A stretch of DNA of 10,136 nt from an uncultured Lysobacterales bacterium (GTDB lineage: Bacteria; Pseudomonadota; Gammaproteobacteria; Xanthomonadales; SZUA-36): NCBI GenBank assembly GCA_937995275.1, contig CALKKN010000150.1, positions 1 to 10,136 of the forward strand, read 5' to 3'. The first letter of the stretch is position 1. Every line of letters starts with the position of its first letter. Shown here one piece after another: positions 1 to 8,030 of this stretch. A program made the translations under genes and the position numbers. The notes below the pieces were generated by a model that saw only the letters and a program-made list of their open reading frames with translations, was not told where the DNA came from and did no database searches.

Positions 1-962
1 TGGAGGGCGGGTTGCGCGGGTTTGCCTTTTCCTCCGGCATGGCGGCGACGGCCACCATTCTGGAACTTCTGGATTCCGGAGATCACGTGGTCGCCGGGGA
101 CGACCTGTACGGCGGGACTTTCCGACTGTTCCATCGCGTGCGTGAACGCTCGGCCGGCCTGAACTTCACGTTCACGCCGCTCGATGAAGAGGGCGCCCTC
201 GAGCGGGCGTTGCGGCCGGAGACGCGGATGGTATGGGTGGAGACGCCCACGAATCCCATGCTGAAGATCGTCGATATCGCGGCCGCGGCCGAGATTGCCC
301 ATGCGAACGGGGCGCTGCTGGTCGTCGACAACACTTTTGCAACGCCCATGCTGACCCGTCCGCTCGAACTCGGCGCCGACATCGTCATGCATTCGGCGAC
401 CAAGTATCTGGGCGGCCACTCCGATCTCGTGGGTGGCGTCGCCGTGGTGCGCGACGATGTCGAACTGGCGGAACGGCTGTGGTTCCTTCTGAATTCGGCG
501 GGTGCGATACAGGGGCCCTTCGACAGTTTCCTCGCCTTGCGGGGCCTGAAGACGCTGCCGTTGCGGATGCGCGCCCATTGCGACAATGCCCTGGAGCTGG
601 CCCGCTGGCTCCGGCGGCACCCCGCGGTCGCGCGCGTCATCTACCCCGGCCTGTCGCAGCATCCGGCGCACGAACTGGCCATGCAGCAGATGGACGGGCA
701 GGGCGGGGGCATCATCAGCATCGACGTCAAAGGGGGGCTGGCCGCGACGCGCCGCATGCTGGAGCGCTGCCGGCTGTTTTCACTGGCGGAAAGCCTCGGC
801 GGCGTGGAAAGCCTCATCAACCATCCGGCCATCATGACCCATGCCTCGGTGCCGCAGGACACCCGCGACCGGCTCGGCATCAGCGACACCCTGGTGCGGT
901 TGTCGGTCGGCGTGGAGCACGTCGAGGATCTGCAGGCCGACCTGGACCACGCGCTGGCATGA
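1..962 (+). CDS. Cys/Met metabolism PLP-dependent enzyme (cystathionine gamma-synthase/gamma-lyase family), 5'-truncated by window edge
   Basis: Fold-type I PLP enzyme of trans-sulfuration or methionine synthesis (cystathionine gamma-synthase, gamma-lyase or a homoserine-ester sulfhydrylase), cytoplasmic. Reading begins in frame at base 3 (Glu-Gly-Gly-Leu-Arg-Gly), so the gene enters from the left. About 319 codons are present and the family is usually near 390 residues, so roughly 70 N-terminal residues are missing, including the usual YxRxxNPT region. Numbering from the TTG codon at 12, visible marks are SSGMAA (7-12), the stacking tyrosine in DLYGGT (31-36), ETPTNP (77-82), the PLP-nitrogen Asp in VVDNTF (D106), the Schiff-base lysine in SATKYLGGHSD (K131), and the C-terminal SLGGVESLINHP. 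The family is certain. Gamma-synthase and gamma-lyase cannot be separated from this fragment, as both keep the SLGGxES glutamate. It converges on the chorismatase gene across a palindromic repeat. Confidence 0.9.
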   Translation, partial: EGGLRGFAFSSGMAATATILELLDSGDHVVAGDDLYGGTFRLFHRVRERSAGLNFTFTPLDEEGALERALRPETRMVWVETPTNPMLKIVDIAAAAEIAHANGALLVVDNTFATPMLTRPLELGADIVMHSATKYLGGHSDLVGGVAVVRDDVELAERLWFLLNSAGAIQGPFDSFLALRGLKTLPLRMRAHCDNALELARWLRRHPAVARVIYPGLSQHPAHELAMQQMDGQGGGIISIDVKGGLAATRRMLERCRLFSLAESLGGVESLINHPAIMTHASVPQDTRDRLGISDTLVRLSVGVEHVEDLQADLDHALA

Positions 963-971
963 GCCCGCCCC

Positions 972-1172
972 TGTAGGAGCGGCTTCAGCCGCGAATGGGT
1001 GTTGGTCGCACGATCGGTGCCAGGTACCCCTTAGCAGGAAACGCTCGAGCCATCCCTGGGCGCTTGTCGGCTGTTCCCGACAGTCCGACATTCCTGATAA
1101 GGGGTACCCGGCACCGGCCCCGAGACGGGTTCGAAGCGACAAATCCAAATCGCGGCTCAAGCCGCTCCTACA
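972..1172. repeat. Nested palindromic REP/BIME-like element
   Basis: A 201-bp element fills the space between two convergent genes. The outer arms (972-994 and 1150-1172, 23 nt each) are inverted copies matching at 22 of 23 positions, and each holds its own hairpin, GCGGCT-TC-AGCCGC on the left and GCGGCT-CA-AGCCGC on the right. The outer tip of each arm carries GTAG (973-976, and as CTAC at 1168-1171), the tetranucleotide typical of GTAG-type REP elements mobilised by RAYT/TnpA-REP transposases. A second inverted repeat lies inside, 1015-1040 against 1091-1116, near-perfect with two mismatches in about 26 nt. A small hairpin sits in its loop (TGTCGG at 1065-1070, CCGACA at 1077-1082). In either transcript it would fold into a long cruciform-like structure and probably acts as a bidirectional 3'-end or termination and stability element. 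No transposase gene is present. Confidence 0.85.
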
Positions 1173-2181
1173 AATGCTCCGTGACAGGCGCGCAACCGAC
1201 GATGCCGTCGATCTCGGTCAGCAGGTTTTCGCGGCAGATGTCGCCCTGCAGGTAGATACGCGGAATTGCCGCCGGGGCCTCTGCTTCCAGCGTCCGCCGC
1301 GTCAGTTCGTAGTCAGCGGGATCGCGGATGTACACCTTGAGGATGCCGTCGCCGTCCAGCTGGGCGCGGGCGTCGCCCATCAGCCGATGCCCTTCGTCCA
1401 GCAGGCTGTGGACGTTGCGCAGCGATTCGCGCAGCTGGTTTGCGACCTGGTTCTCGTGGTGAGTCTGGTGGCCCACGACACTGGCCGTGCCGGAGATCAG
1501 GAATTGCCGCGAGCCGTTCAGCGTCAGAATGGTGCCCCGCGAAAACAGCGGGCTGCGCGGACCGTATCGCCGGGGATACCGCCAGGCGCTGACCTGGCGC
1601 GGATTCTCCACGTCCAAACCGGGTAGCGCGCCGGCCAGGAAATAGACCTGGAGGGCCGGCTCATCGGGCGCGGTGCCGATCGCGGTGGCCGCCGGCAGGG
1701 GCGGGAGATCGCCGGGGTCGATCAACACGGCGTCCGCGCGGCCCAGGCAGAATTGCCGGTACTGCTCCTCGTCACCGGAGCCCTGGTTGATACCCGGGAT
1801 GTAGTTCCAGATCTTGAGCGGCCACTGGTGTGGCGATTGGCGCAGGTAGGACTGCAGGATGTCGTACGCATCGCGGCTCGCTTCGCGTATGCTGCCCGGG
1901 CCGCGCAGGTCCAGGGCAATGTGTCCCATGGTCAGGCGTTCGCCCTGGGCGAAGCGCAGCCGGTCCCAGGTGCCGGACTTGATGGGGCCGTCGCAGCGCC
2001 AGACCTCGACGCGCCGCGGTTCGTCGAGCTGCGGCAGGGCGACCGTTACGTGCCGCGGATCGGTGGCGTCGAGGGGGGAGCGGCCGAATTCGAACACGGC
2101 CAGTACGTCTTCCGGAGCTTCCAGCCAGCGGTCCGCACCGCCTTCCTGGTAGGCCACCCGTAATGACAGTTGCTGACTCAT
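1168..2181 (-). CDS. xanB2: Chorismatase, XanB2/Hyg5-type (3-/4-hydroxybenzoate-forming)
   Basis: A 337-residue protein matching the chorismatase family (FkbO/Hyg5/XanB2), which hydrolyses chorismate to pyruvate plus a hydroxybenzoate or dihydroxycyclohexadiene product. Family marks seen: WNYIPGIN (125-132), [11 protein letters not shown] (141-151), PAATAIGT (163-170), [20 protein letters not shown] (192-211), SGTASVVGH (230-238) and [14 protein letters not shown] (313-326). C316 and E323 have the spacing I recall for the Cys and catalytic Glu of 3-hydroxybenzoate-forming Hyg5, where FkbO has Ala in place of the Cys; this assignment is from memory. No signal peptide, so cytoplasmic. Its ATG lies 13 nt after the acetoacetyl-CoA synthetase stop with no clear Shine-Dalgarno, so it is the last gene of the ETF operon and probably translationally coupled. 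The TAG stop lies inside the REP palindrome. The symbol is by similarity only. Confidence 0.85.
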   Translation of the reverse strand: MSQQLSLRVAYQEGGADRWLEAPEDVLAVFEFGRSPLDATDPRHVTVALPQLDEPRRVEVWRCDGPIKSGTWDRLRFAQGERLTMGHIALDLRGPGSIREASRDAYDILQSYLRQSPHQWPLKIWNYIPGINQGSGDEEQYRQFCLGRADAVLIDPGDLPPLPAATAIGTAPDEPALQVYFLAGALPGLDVENPRQVSAWRYPRRYGPRSPLFSRGTILTLNGSRQFLISGTASVVGHQTHHENQVANQLRESLRNVHSLLDEGHRLMGDARAQLDGDGILKVYIRDPADYELTRRTLEAEAPAAIPRIYLQGDICRENLLTEIDGIVGCAPVTEHL

Positions 2182-2194
2182 GGCCCGGCGCCGG

Positions 2195-4144
<1,950 letters not shown>

Positions 4145-4161
4145 GCGCTGCCCCGTCGCGA

Positions 4162-5100
4162 TCAGCCCAGCAGGCTTTCCAGTTCGGGTATCACCTGGAA
4201 CAGGTCGCCGACGAGCCCGATGTCCGACACCTCGAAGATGGGCGCCTCGGAGTCCTTGTTGACCGCGACGATGGTGCCCGCGTCCTTGATGCCGGTGATG
4301 TGCTGGATCGCACCCGAAATGCCGAATGCCATGTACAGGTCGGGCGAAATGATCTTGCCGGTCTGCCCGACCTGCATGTCGTTGGGGCAATAACCCGCGT
4401 CGACCGCTGCCCGGGAGGCGCCGACCCCGGCGCCCAGCCGGTCGGCCAGGCCGTATATGAGGCCGAACTTCTCCTCGCTGCCCAGGGCCCTGCCGCCCGA
4501 AATGACCCTAACCGCGCTTTGCAGGTCGGGACGCTCACCGCCCTCGGTTTCCAGTCCGACATAACGGGTGTGTTCCGCGGGCGAACTGCTGGCCGCCCGC
4601 TGTTCCACGGCGGCAGCGCCGCCGGAACCGGCGGCTTTCCAGCTGGCCGTCCGCACCGTGGCCACCACGGTCCGGTCCGGTGCGCATTCGACGTCGGTAA
4701 TGGCGTTGCCGGCGTAGATGGGGCGCTTGAAGGAATGGGGGCCGCTGACTTCCATGATGTCGCTGACCTGGTTTACACCGACCAGGGCTGCGATGCGGGG
4801 CATCAGGTCCCGGCCGAGCGTGGTCGAAGGCCCCAGTACGTGCGTGTATCCCGAAGCGATCGCGACGGCCTCGGGGGCCCAGTTCACCGCCAATGGGTTG
4901 GCCAGGTGTTCGGCTTCCACCGCGATGACCCCGGTTACCGGCTCCAGTTTTGCCGCTTCGGCCGCGACTTCGCCGATGGCGCTGCCGAAAACGGCAATAT
5001 CGATGTCGCCGCCGATGGCCTGCGCACAGCTAACGCACTTGGCCGTCGCCAGGTTGAGGGTCTGACTGTCATGCTCCGCGATAATCAGTATCCTGCTCAT
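4162..5100 (-). CDS. etfA: Electron transfer flavoprotein, alpha subunit
   Basis: The 312-residue FAD-binding subunit of the soluble EtfAB heterodimer, which takes electrons from acyl-CoA and related dehydrogenases and hands them to ETF-ubiquinone oxidoreductase. The N-terminal alpha/beta domain starts [11 protein letters not shown]. The C-terminal FAD domain holds [10 protein letters not shown] (199-208), [15 protein letters not shown] (227-241), [20 protein letters not shown] (244-263), and the ETF-alpha signature ending with [10 protein letters not shown] (274-283). A low-complexity Ala/Gly/Ser linker lies near 157-174, between the domains. The ATG at 5100-5098 overlaps the etfB TGA at 5099-5097 (ATGA), a sign of translational coupling and 1:1 synthesis. 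Length and motifs fit the canonical group I (housekeeping beta-oxidation) type. Confidence 0.97.
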   Translation of the reverse strand: MSRILIIAEHDSQTLNLATAKCVSCAQAIGGDIDIAVFGSAIGEVAAEAAKLEPVTGVIAVEAEHLANPLAVNWAPEAVAIASGYTHVLGPSTTLGRDLMPRIAALVGVNQVSDIMEVSGPHSFKRPIYAGNAITDVECAPDRTVVATVRTASWKAAGSGGAAAVEQRAASSSPAEHTRYVGLETEGGERPDLQSAVRVISGGRALGSEEKFGLIYGLADRLGAGVGASRAAVDAGYCPNDMQVGQTGKIISPDLYMAFGISGAIQHITGIKDAGTIVAVNKDSEAPIFEVSDIGLVGDLFQVIPELESLLG

Positions 5101-5843
5101 AACAACCCCCGGTTCTTCAGTTCCTGCACCAGCTGTGCGGCGTCATCCACCATGATGCCCTTGGCGCGCTGCGGCGGCGGCGCGCAGTGGGTGACGGAGA
5201 CATTGCTGCCGGCGTCCACGCCCAGCTCCTCGAGTGTCACGACGTCCAGCGGCTTGCGCTTGGCCTTCATGATGTCGGGCAGCTTGACGAAACGCGGCTC
5301 GTTGAGCCGCAGGTCGACCGTGATGACGGCGGGCAGGTCCACGTCGACAATTTCGAGCCCGCTGTCCACTTCGCGGGTGACCCGTGCGCTTGTGCCATTG
5401 AGCACCAATTTCGAGGCGAACGTAGCCTGGGGGCGCCCCCACAGCGCGGCCAGCATCTGCCCGGTCTGGCTGTTGTCGTCGTCGATCGCCTGCTTGCCCA
5501 GGATGACCAGCCCGGGTTCTTCGCGCTCGACGATCTTGAGGAAAGCCTGGGCCGCGCCCAGCGGCTGCAACTCGGCATCCGTCTTGACCTGGATGGCCCG
5601 ATCGGCGCCCATGGCCAGGCCGGTGCGCAGTTGCTGCTGGACCGGGTCGCCCCCGATCGACACGACCACCACTTCCTCGGCTTTGCCCGCATCGCGAATG
5701 CGCAGCGCTTCCTCCAGCGCGATCTCGTCGAACGGGTTGACGCTCATTTTGACGCCGTCGAGATCGACGCCGCTGCCATCGGGCAGCACGCGCACGCGAA
5801 CGTTGTAGTCCACCACGCGCTTGATACCAATGAGTATCTTCAT
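5097..5843 (-). CDS. etfB: Electron transfer flavoprotein, beta subunit
   Basis: The 248-residue beta subunit, which binds AMP and forms the dehydrogenase docking surface of EtfAB. It starts MKILIGIKRVVDYNVRVRV and has the family features VKMSVNPFDEIALEEALRI (32-50), GADRAIQV, LVILGKQAIDDDNSQTGQML and the dehydrogenase-recognition region DLRLNEPRFVKLPDIMKAK. The reading frame stays open about 195 codons further upstream inside the ETF-QO gene, but only the ATG at 5843 gives an ETF-beta N-terminus. A strong purine-rich ribosome site (GAGAGGAGA) stands upstream of it within the 22-nt gap after ETF-QO. The TGA stop overlaps the etfA start by 4 nt. Confidence 0.97.
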   Translation of the reverse strand: MKILIGIKRVVDYNVRVRVLPDGSGVDLDGVKMSVNPFDEIALEEALRIRDAGKAEEVVVVSIGGDPVQQQLRTGLAMGADRAIQVKTDAELQPLGAAQAFLKIVEREEPGLVILGKQAIDDDNSQTGQMLAALWGRPQATFASKLVLNGTSARVTREVDSGLEIVDVDLPAVITVDLRLNEPRFVKLPDIMKAKRKPLDVVTLEELGVDAGSNVSVTHCAPPPQRAKGIMVDDAAQLVQELKNRGLL

Positions 5844-5865
5844 GGATTCGGGATCTCCTCTCAAC

Positions 5866-7464
5866 TTACATGTTTTGGTAGTTGGGCCCGCTGCCGCCCT
5901 CCGGCGCGACCCAGTTGATGATCTGGTAAGGGTCCTTGATGTCGCAGGTCTTGCAATGCACGCAGTTGGCGGCGTTGATCTGCAGCGCCGTGCCGGCATC
6001 ATCCTCGACCATCTCGTAGACGTTGGCCGGGCAGAACCGCGTGCAGGGGTTTCCGTATTCGACGGGGCAACGCGTCGTGCAGACATCCGGTTCGAGGATC
6101 TGCAGGTGCACGGGCTGGTCCTCGTCGTGCGCCGTGGCGGCGAAATAGACGGACGCCAGGCGGTCGCGGGGGGGCAACTCGCGCTGCACCCAGTGCCGGT
6201 CGGGGGGCGTGTATTCGTCCAGTTTCCTGAGCGCGGTGTCATCCGCGTGGATGCGCAGCGTGGTGGGCAGCTTGCCGGCCGTAACGGTCTCGATCGCCGC
6301 GCGGAGGAAACCCCGCCAGAAGCCCTTGTAGAAAGCGGGTCGGATGTTGCGGACCTGGTGCAGTTCCTGCACGACCTCCGAGCCGCGCAGCTTTGCGTCG
6401 AAGCCCTCCGCGCGGCCCGTATCGGCAATGTGCTCGGCGGCCAGCATGCCGGCCTTCATGGCCTGGTGCGTCCCCTTGATCTTGGGCACGTTGAGCGTGC
6501 CGGCGCAGTCGCCGACCAGCAGGGCGCCGGGCATTTCGGTCTTCGGCAGCGACTGGTAGCCGCCCTCGGAAATGGCCCGCGCACCGGATGAGAGGATCTC
6601 GCCGCCCTCCAGCATGTCGCGCACCATCGGGTGGTGTTTGAACTGCTGGAAGGCCTCGAACGGCATGAATTCCGGATCGGCGTAGTCCAGGCCGCAGACG
6701 AAACCGACGGCGATGCGGTCCTTGTCCATGTGGTAGATGAAGCTGCCGCCGTAGATGCTCTTGTCCAGCGGCCAGCCCGTGGTGTGCTGTACCAGACCCG
6801 GGCTGGACTTGCCGGGCTGCACGCGCCACAGTTCCTTCATGCCGATGCCGTAGGTCTGTGGGTCGGAGTGGCGATCGAGCTCGAACCGGCGGATCAACTG
6901 TTTGCTGAGGTGACCGCGCACGCCTTCGCACAGCACCGTCACGGGGGCGTGGATCTCGATGCCCTCGACATAACTGTCCCTGGGCTGGCCGTCGCGGCCG
7001 ACGCCCATGTCGCCGATGATCACCCCGCCGACCGAGCCGTCCTCCCGGAAGTGGATGCCGGCGGCGGCATAGCCGGGAAACAGGTCGACTTCCAGCGCCT
7101 CGGCGCGCGTCGCCAGCCAGCCGCACATCGCCCCCAGGGAGACGATGAAGTTGCCGTGGTTCTTCTGTTGCGGGGGGGTGGGCAGGCGGTACCTTTTCGA
7201 TGGCTTCAACAGCCAGATTTCGTCCCGTTCGACGGGAATGCAGACCGGCGGAGGGTCATCGCGCCAGTCGGGCAGCAACCGATCGAGCGGTTCGGGTTCG
7301 ATCACGGCGCCGGACAGGATGTGGGCGCCGATTTCAGAACTCTTCTCGATGACCGCGACCATCAGTTCCGGCTTGATCTGCTTCAGGCGAATCGCACAGG
7401 ACAGGCCGGCCGGACCGGCGCCTACGACGATCACGTCGTATTCCATGATTTCGCGTTCGCCCAT
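5866..7464 (-). CDS. etfD: Electron transfer flavoprotein-ubiquinone oxidoreductase
   Basis: A 532-residue, single-chain ETF-QO: a membrane-associated FAD and [4Fe-4S] protein that oxidises reduced EtfAB and reduces ubiquinone. The N-terminal Rossmann FAD motif is VIVVGAGPAGLSCAIRLK (11-28), followed by IGAHILSGAVIEP (45-57). A second FAD contact, LLVGDCAGTLNVPKIKGTHQ, is at 315-334. The C-terminal ferredoxin-like region has CPANVYE (C478) and NCVHCKTCDIKDP (C501, C504, C507), the four expected cluster ligands, and ends in the conserved INWVAPEGGSGPNYQNM. Start choice: the ATG at 7464 has GGGAG about 7 nt upstream. An internal ATG at 7446 lacks one, and the frame extends 30 codons upstream through non-conserved sequence and the promoter. 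It is first in the operon with etfBA. The symbol varies in the literature (etfD, etf-QO, fixC-like). Confidence 0.96.
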   Translation of the reverse strand: MGEREIMEYDVIVVGAGPAGLSCAIRLKQIKPELMVAVIEKSSEIGAHILSGAVIEPEPLDRLLPDWRDDPPPVCIPVERDEIWLLKPSKRYRLPTPPQQKNHGNFIVSLGAMCGWLATRAEALEVDLFPGYAAAGIHFREDGSVGGVIIGDMGVGRDGQPRDSYVEGIEIHAPVTVLCEGVRGHLSKQLIRRFELDRHSDPQTYGIGMKELWRVQPGKSSPGLVQHTTGWPLDKSIYGGSFIYHMDKDRIAVGFVCGLDYADPEFMPFEAFQQFKHHPMVRDMLEGGEILSSGARAISEGGYQSLPKTEMPGALLVGDCAGTLNVPKIKGTHQAMKAGMLAAEHIADTGRAEGFDAKLRGSEVVQELHQVRNIRPAFYKGFWRGFLRAAIETVTAGKLPTTLRIHADDTALRKLDEYTPPDRHWVQRELPPRDRLASVYFAATAHDEDQPVHLQILEPDVCTTRCPVEYGNPCTRFCPANVYEMVEDDAGTALQINAANCVHCKTCDIKDPYQIINWVAPEGGSGPNYQNM

Positions 7465-7504
7465 GCTGCTCTCCCGCCGGGACGGCATTGCGCCTAAACG
7501 TGTC

Positions 7505-7510
7505 ATTATA
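7505..7510 (-). promoter_or_regulatory. Candidate -10 box for the ETF operon
   Basis: On the minus strand these bases read TATAAT, a perfect sigma-70 -10 hexamer in otherwise GC-rich sequence. It would place a start near 7498 and a leader of about 34 nt that carries the GGGAG ribosome site of the ETF-QO gene. No convincing -35 hexamer appears at 16-19 nt spacing and there is no extended TGn, so an activator may be needed. The position directly before a five-gene operon makes it plausible. Confidence 0.45.
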
Positions 7511-7659
7511 GCCAAATCCGGGCCGCGGATGGGTGGTGAGTCCGGGCGGAACAACGGGTTCCCGGGGCGCTGGCTGGGGCCGCCGCACCGTTTCGGAGCC
7601 CGCGCGAATTCGGCAGCGCCCGGCGGTCCCCGTCGCCGGTCGCAACACGTGCGGCGAAT

Positions 7660-7674
7660 TGTTTTAATATAGCC
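7660..7674 (+). promoter_or_regulatory. Candidate Zur operator overlapping a -10 region
   Basis: TGTTTTAATATAGCC matches the gammaproteobacterial Zur core TGTTATANTATAACA at 11 of 14 fixed positions (consensus from memory). It lies directly upstream of the ATG at 7677 of a putative zinc chaperone. The site includes TAATAT (7665-7670), a likely -10 box, so zinc-loaded Zur bound here would block transcription. A start 6-8 nt downstream would give a nearly leaderless mRNA, which agrees with the lack of a Shine-Dalgarno. A short inverted repeat, GCGGC (7651-7655) and GCCGC (7672-7676), brackets the site. Confidence 0.45.
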
Positions 7675-7676
7675 GC

Positions 7677-7961
7677 ATGATCAATTGCGTACGCCTGCGG
7701 TTCGTCGTGCTGGCCCTGATGGTGACCGTCAGCCACGTGGCGCTGGTGAGCCACGTAACGGCCCATTTCGAACCGGCGCTGGAACACTGTGAGCTGTGTG
7801 TCAGCCAGGCGCAGCCCCTGGCGGCGATCCCGGCAGACACGCAGTGCGCGATTTCTCCTTCGATCTCCGCTGTGGCCTGGCCGGTGCCCGAGGCCCGTCC
7901 CGCCGGTTCGGCATACCCCGCCCCCTATCTGCAACGAGCCCCTCCGCTGTCGTCTTCCTGA
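7677..7961 (+). CDS. Small His/Cys-rich exported protein, putative zinc chaperone of a zinc ABC uptake locus (DUF2946-like)
   Basis: A 94-residue protein with one N-terminal hydrophobic segment (about residues 6-24, VRLRFVVLALMVTVSHVAL), suggesting a signal peptide or membrane anchor and a periplasmic mature part. Likely metal ligands cluster after it: H20, H26, H30, then HCELC (H37, C38, C41), with another Cys at 57. The C-terminus is Pro/Ala-rich and ends PYLQRAPPLSSS; an RAPP-type end is seen in DUF2946-like small proteins. Proteins of this shape next to zinc ABC genes are often labelled zinc chaperones, so the name rests on layout and neighbours, not on a shown function. No Shine-Dalgarno precedes the ATG, so leaderless translation is possible. 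Gene start and coding status are supported by the signal-like N-terminus and the metal motif. Confidence 0.65.
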   Translation: MINCVRLRFVVLALMVTVSHVALVSHVTAHFEPALEHCELCVSQAQPLAAIPADTQCAISPSISAVAWPVPEARPAGSAYPAPYLQRAPPLSSS

Positions 7962-7976
7962 TTCTGCTTTTCACTA

Positions 7977-8002
7977 CCGGGAGGCGGAGCGCGCCTGCCC
8001 GG
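7977..8002 (+). promoter_or_regulatory. Intra-operon hairpin between the small protein and the outer-membrane protein
   Basis: CCGGGAGGCG (7977-7986) pairs with CGCCT-G-CCCGG (7992-8002): ten base pairs, one bulged G and a 5-nt loop. No T-run follows, so it is not a standard intrinsic terminator. In the 69-nt gap before the next gene it could stabilise the mRNA or tune read-through. It ends about 18 nt before the ribosome site of the next gene. Confidence 0.4.
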
Positions 8003-8030
8003 AAAGCGAATGATTGTATGGAGACGACTG

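Larger units (their letters stand above)
7465..7676. other. Divergent intergenic region between the ETF operon and the zinc-uptake genes
   Basis: 212 bases with no convincing gene; reading frames crossing it are arginine/proline-rich and match nothing recognised. It must hold promoters for both directions. The left end has the TATAAT box for leftward transcription and the right end an AT-rich, Zur-box-like site. The middle part (about 7515-7650) is very GC-rich and I see no clear repeat or RNA in it. Confidence 0.6.

Noticed and set aside
995..1255. A possible 86-codon plus-strand gene inside and beyond the REP element
   Set aside because: Much of it translates the palindromic repeat and then the antisense of the chorismatase 3' end. 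There is no ribosome site and no protein-like composition.
1753..2163. Plus-strand open frames opposite the chorismatase gene
   Set aside because: They overlap the conserved chorismatase coding sequence and show no motif or ribosome site of their own.
4145..4390. N-terminal extension of AacS by 82 codons
   Set aside because: The extension lies inside etfA in another frame, is rich in Arg, His and Gly, and has no AacS similarity. The ATG at 4144 gives the normal length.
4300..5808. A 502-codon plus-strand open frame opposite etfA and etfB
   Set aside because: Shadow of two well-identified genes; composition is Arg/Ser/Ala-rich with no recognisable domain.
5844..6428. N-terminal extension of etfB by about 195 codons into the ETF-QO gene
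   Set aside because: It is an out-of-frame reading of the ETF-QO C-terminal region. The true ETF-beta start is at 5843 with a strong ribosome site.
7465..7554. 30-codon upstream extension of ETF-QO
   Set aside because: It would run through the TATAAT promoter candidate and has no family similarity. The ATG at 7464 has a good Shine-Dalgarno.
7977..8002. Rho-independent terminator splitting the zinc operon
   Set aside because: The hairpin lacks a T-run, and the following genes have close spacing and related function, so it is kept only as an intra-operon hairpin.
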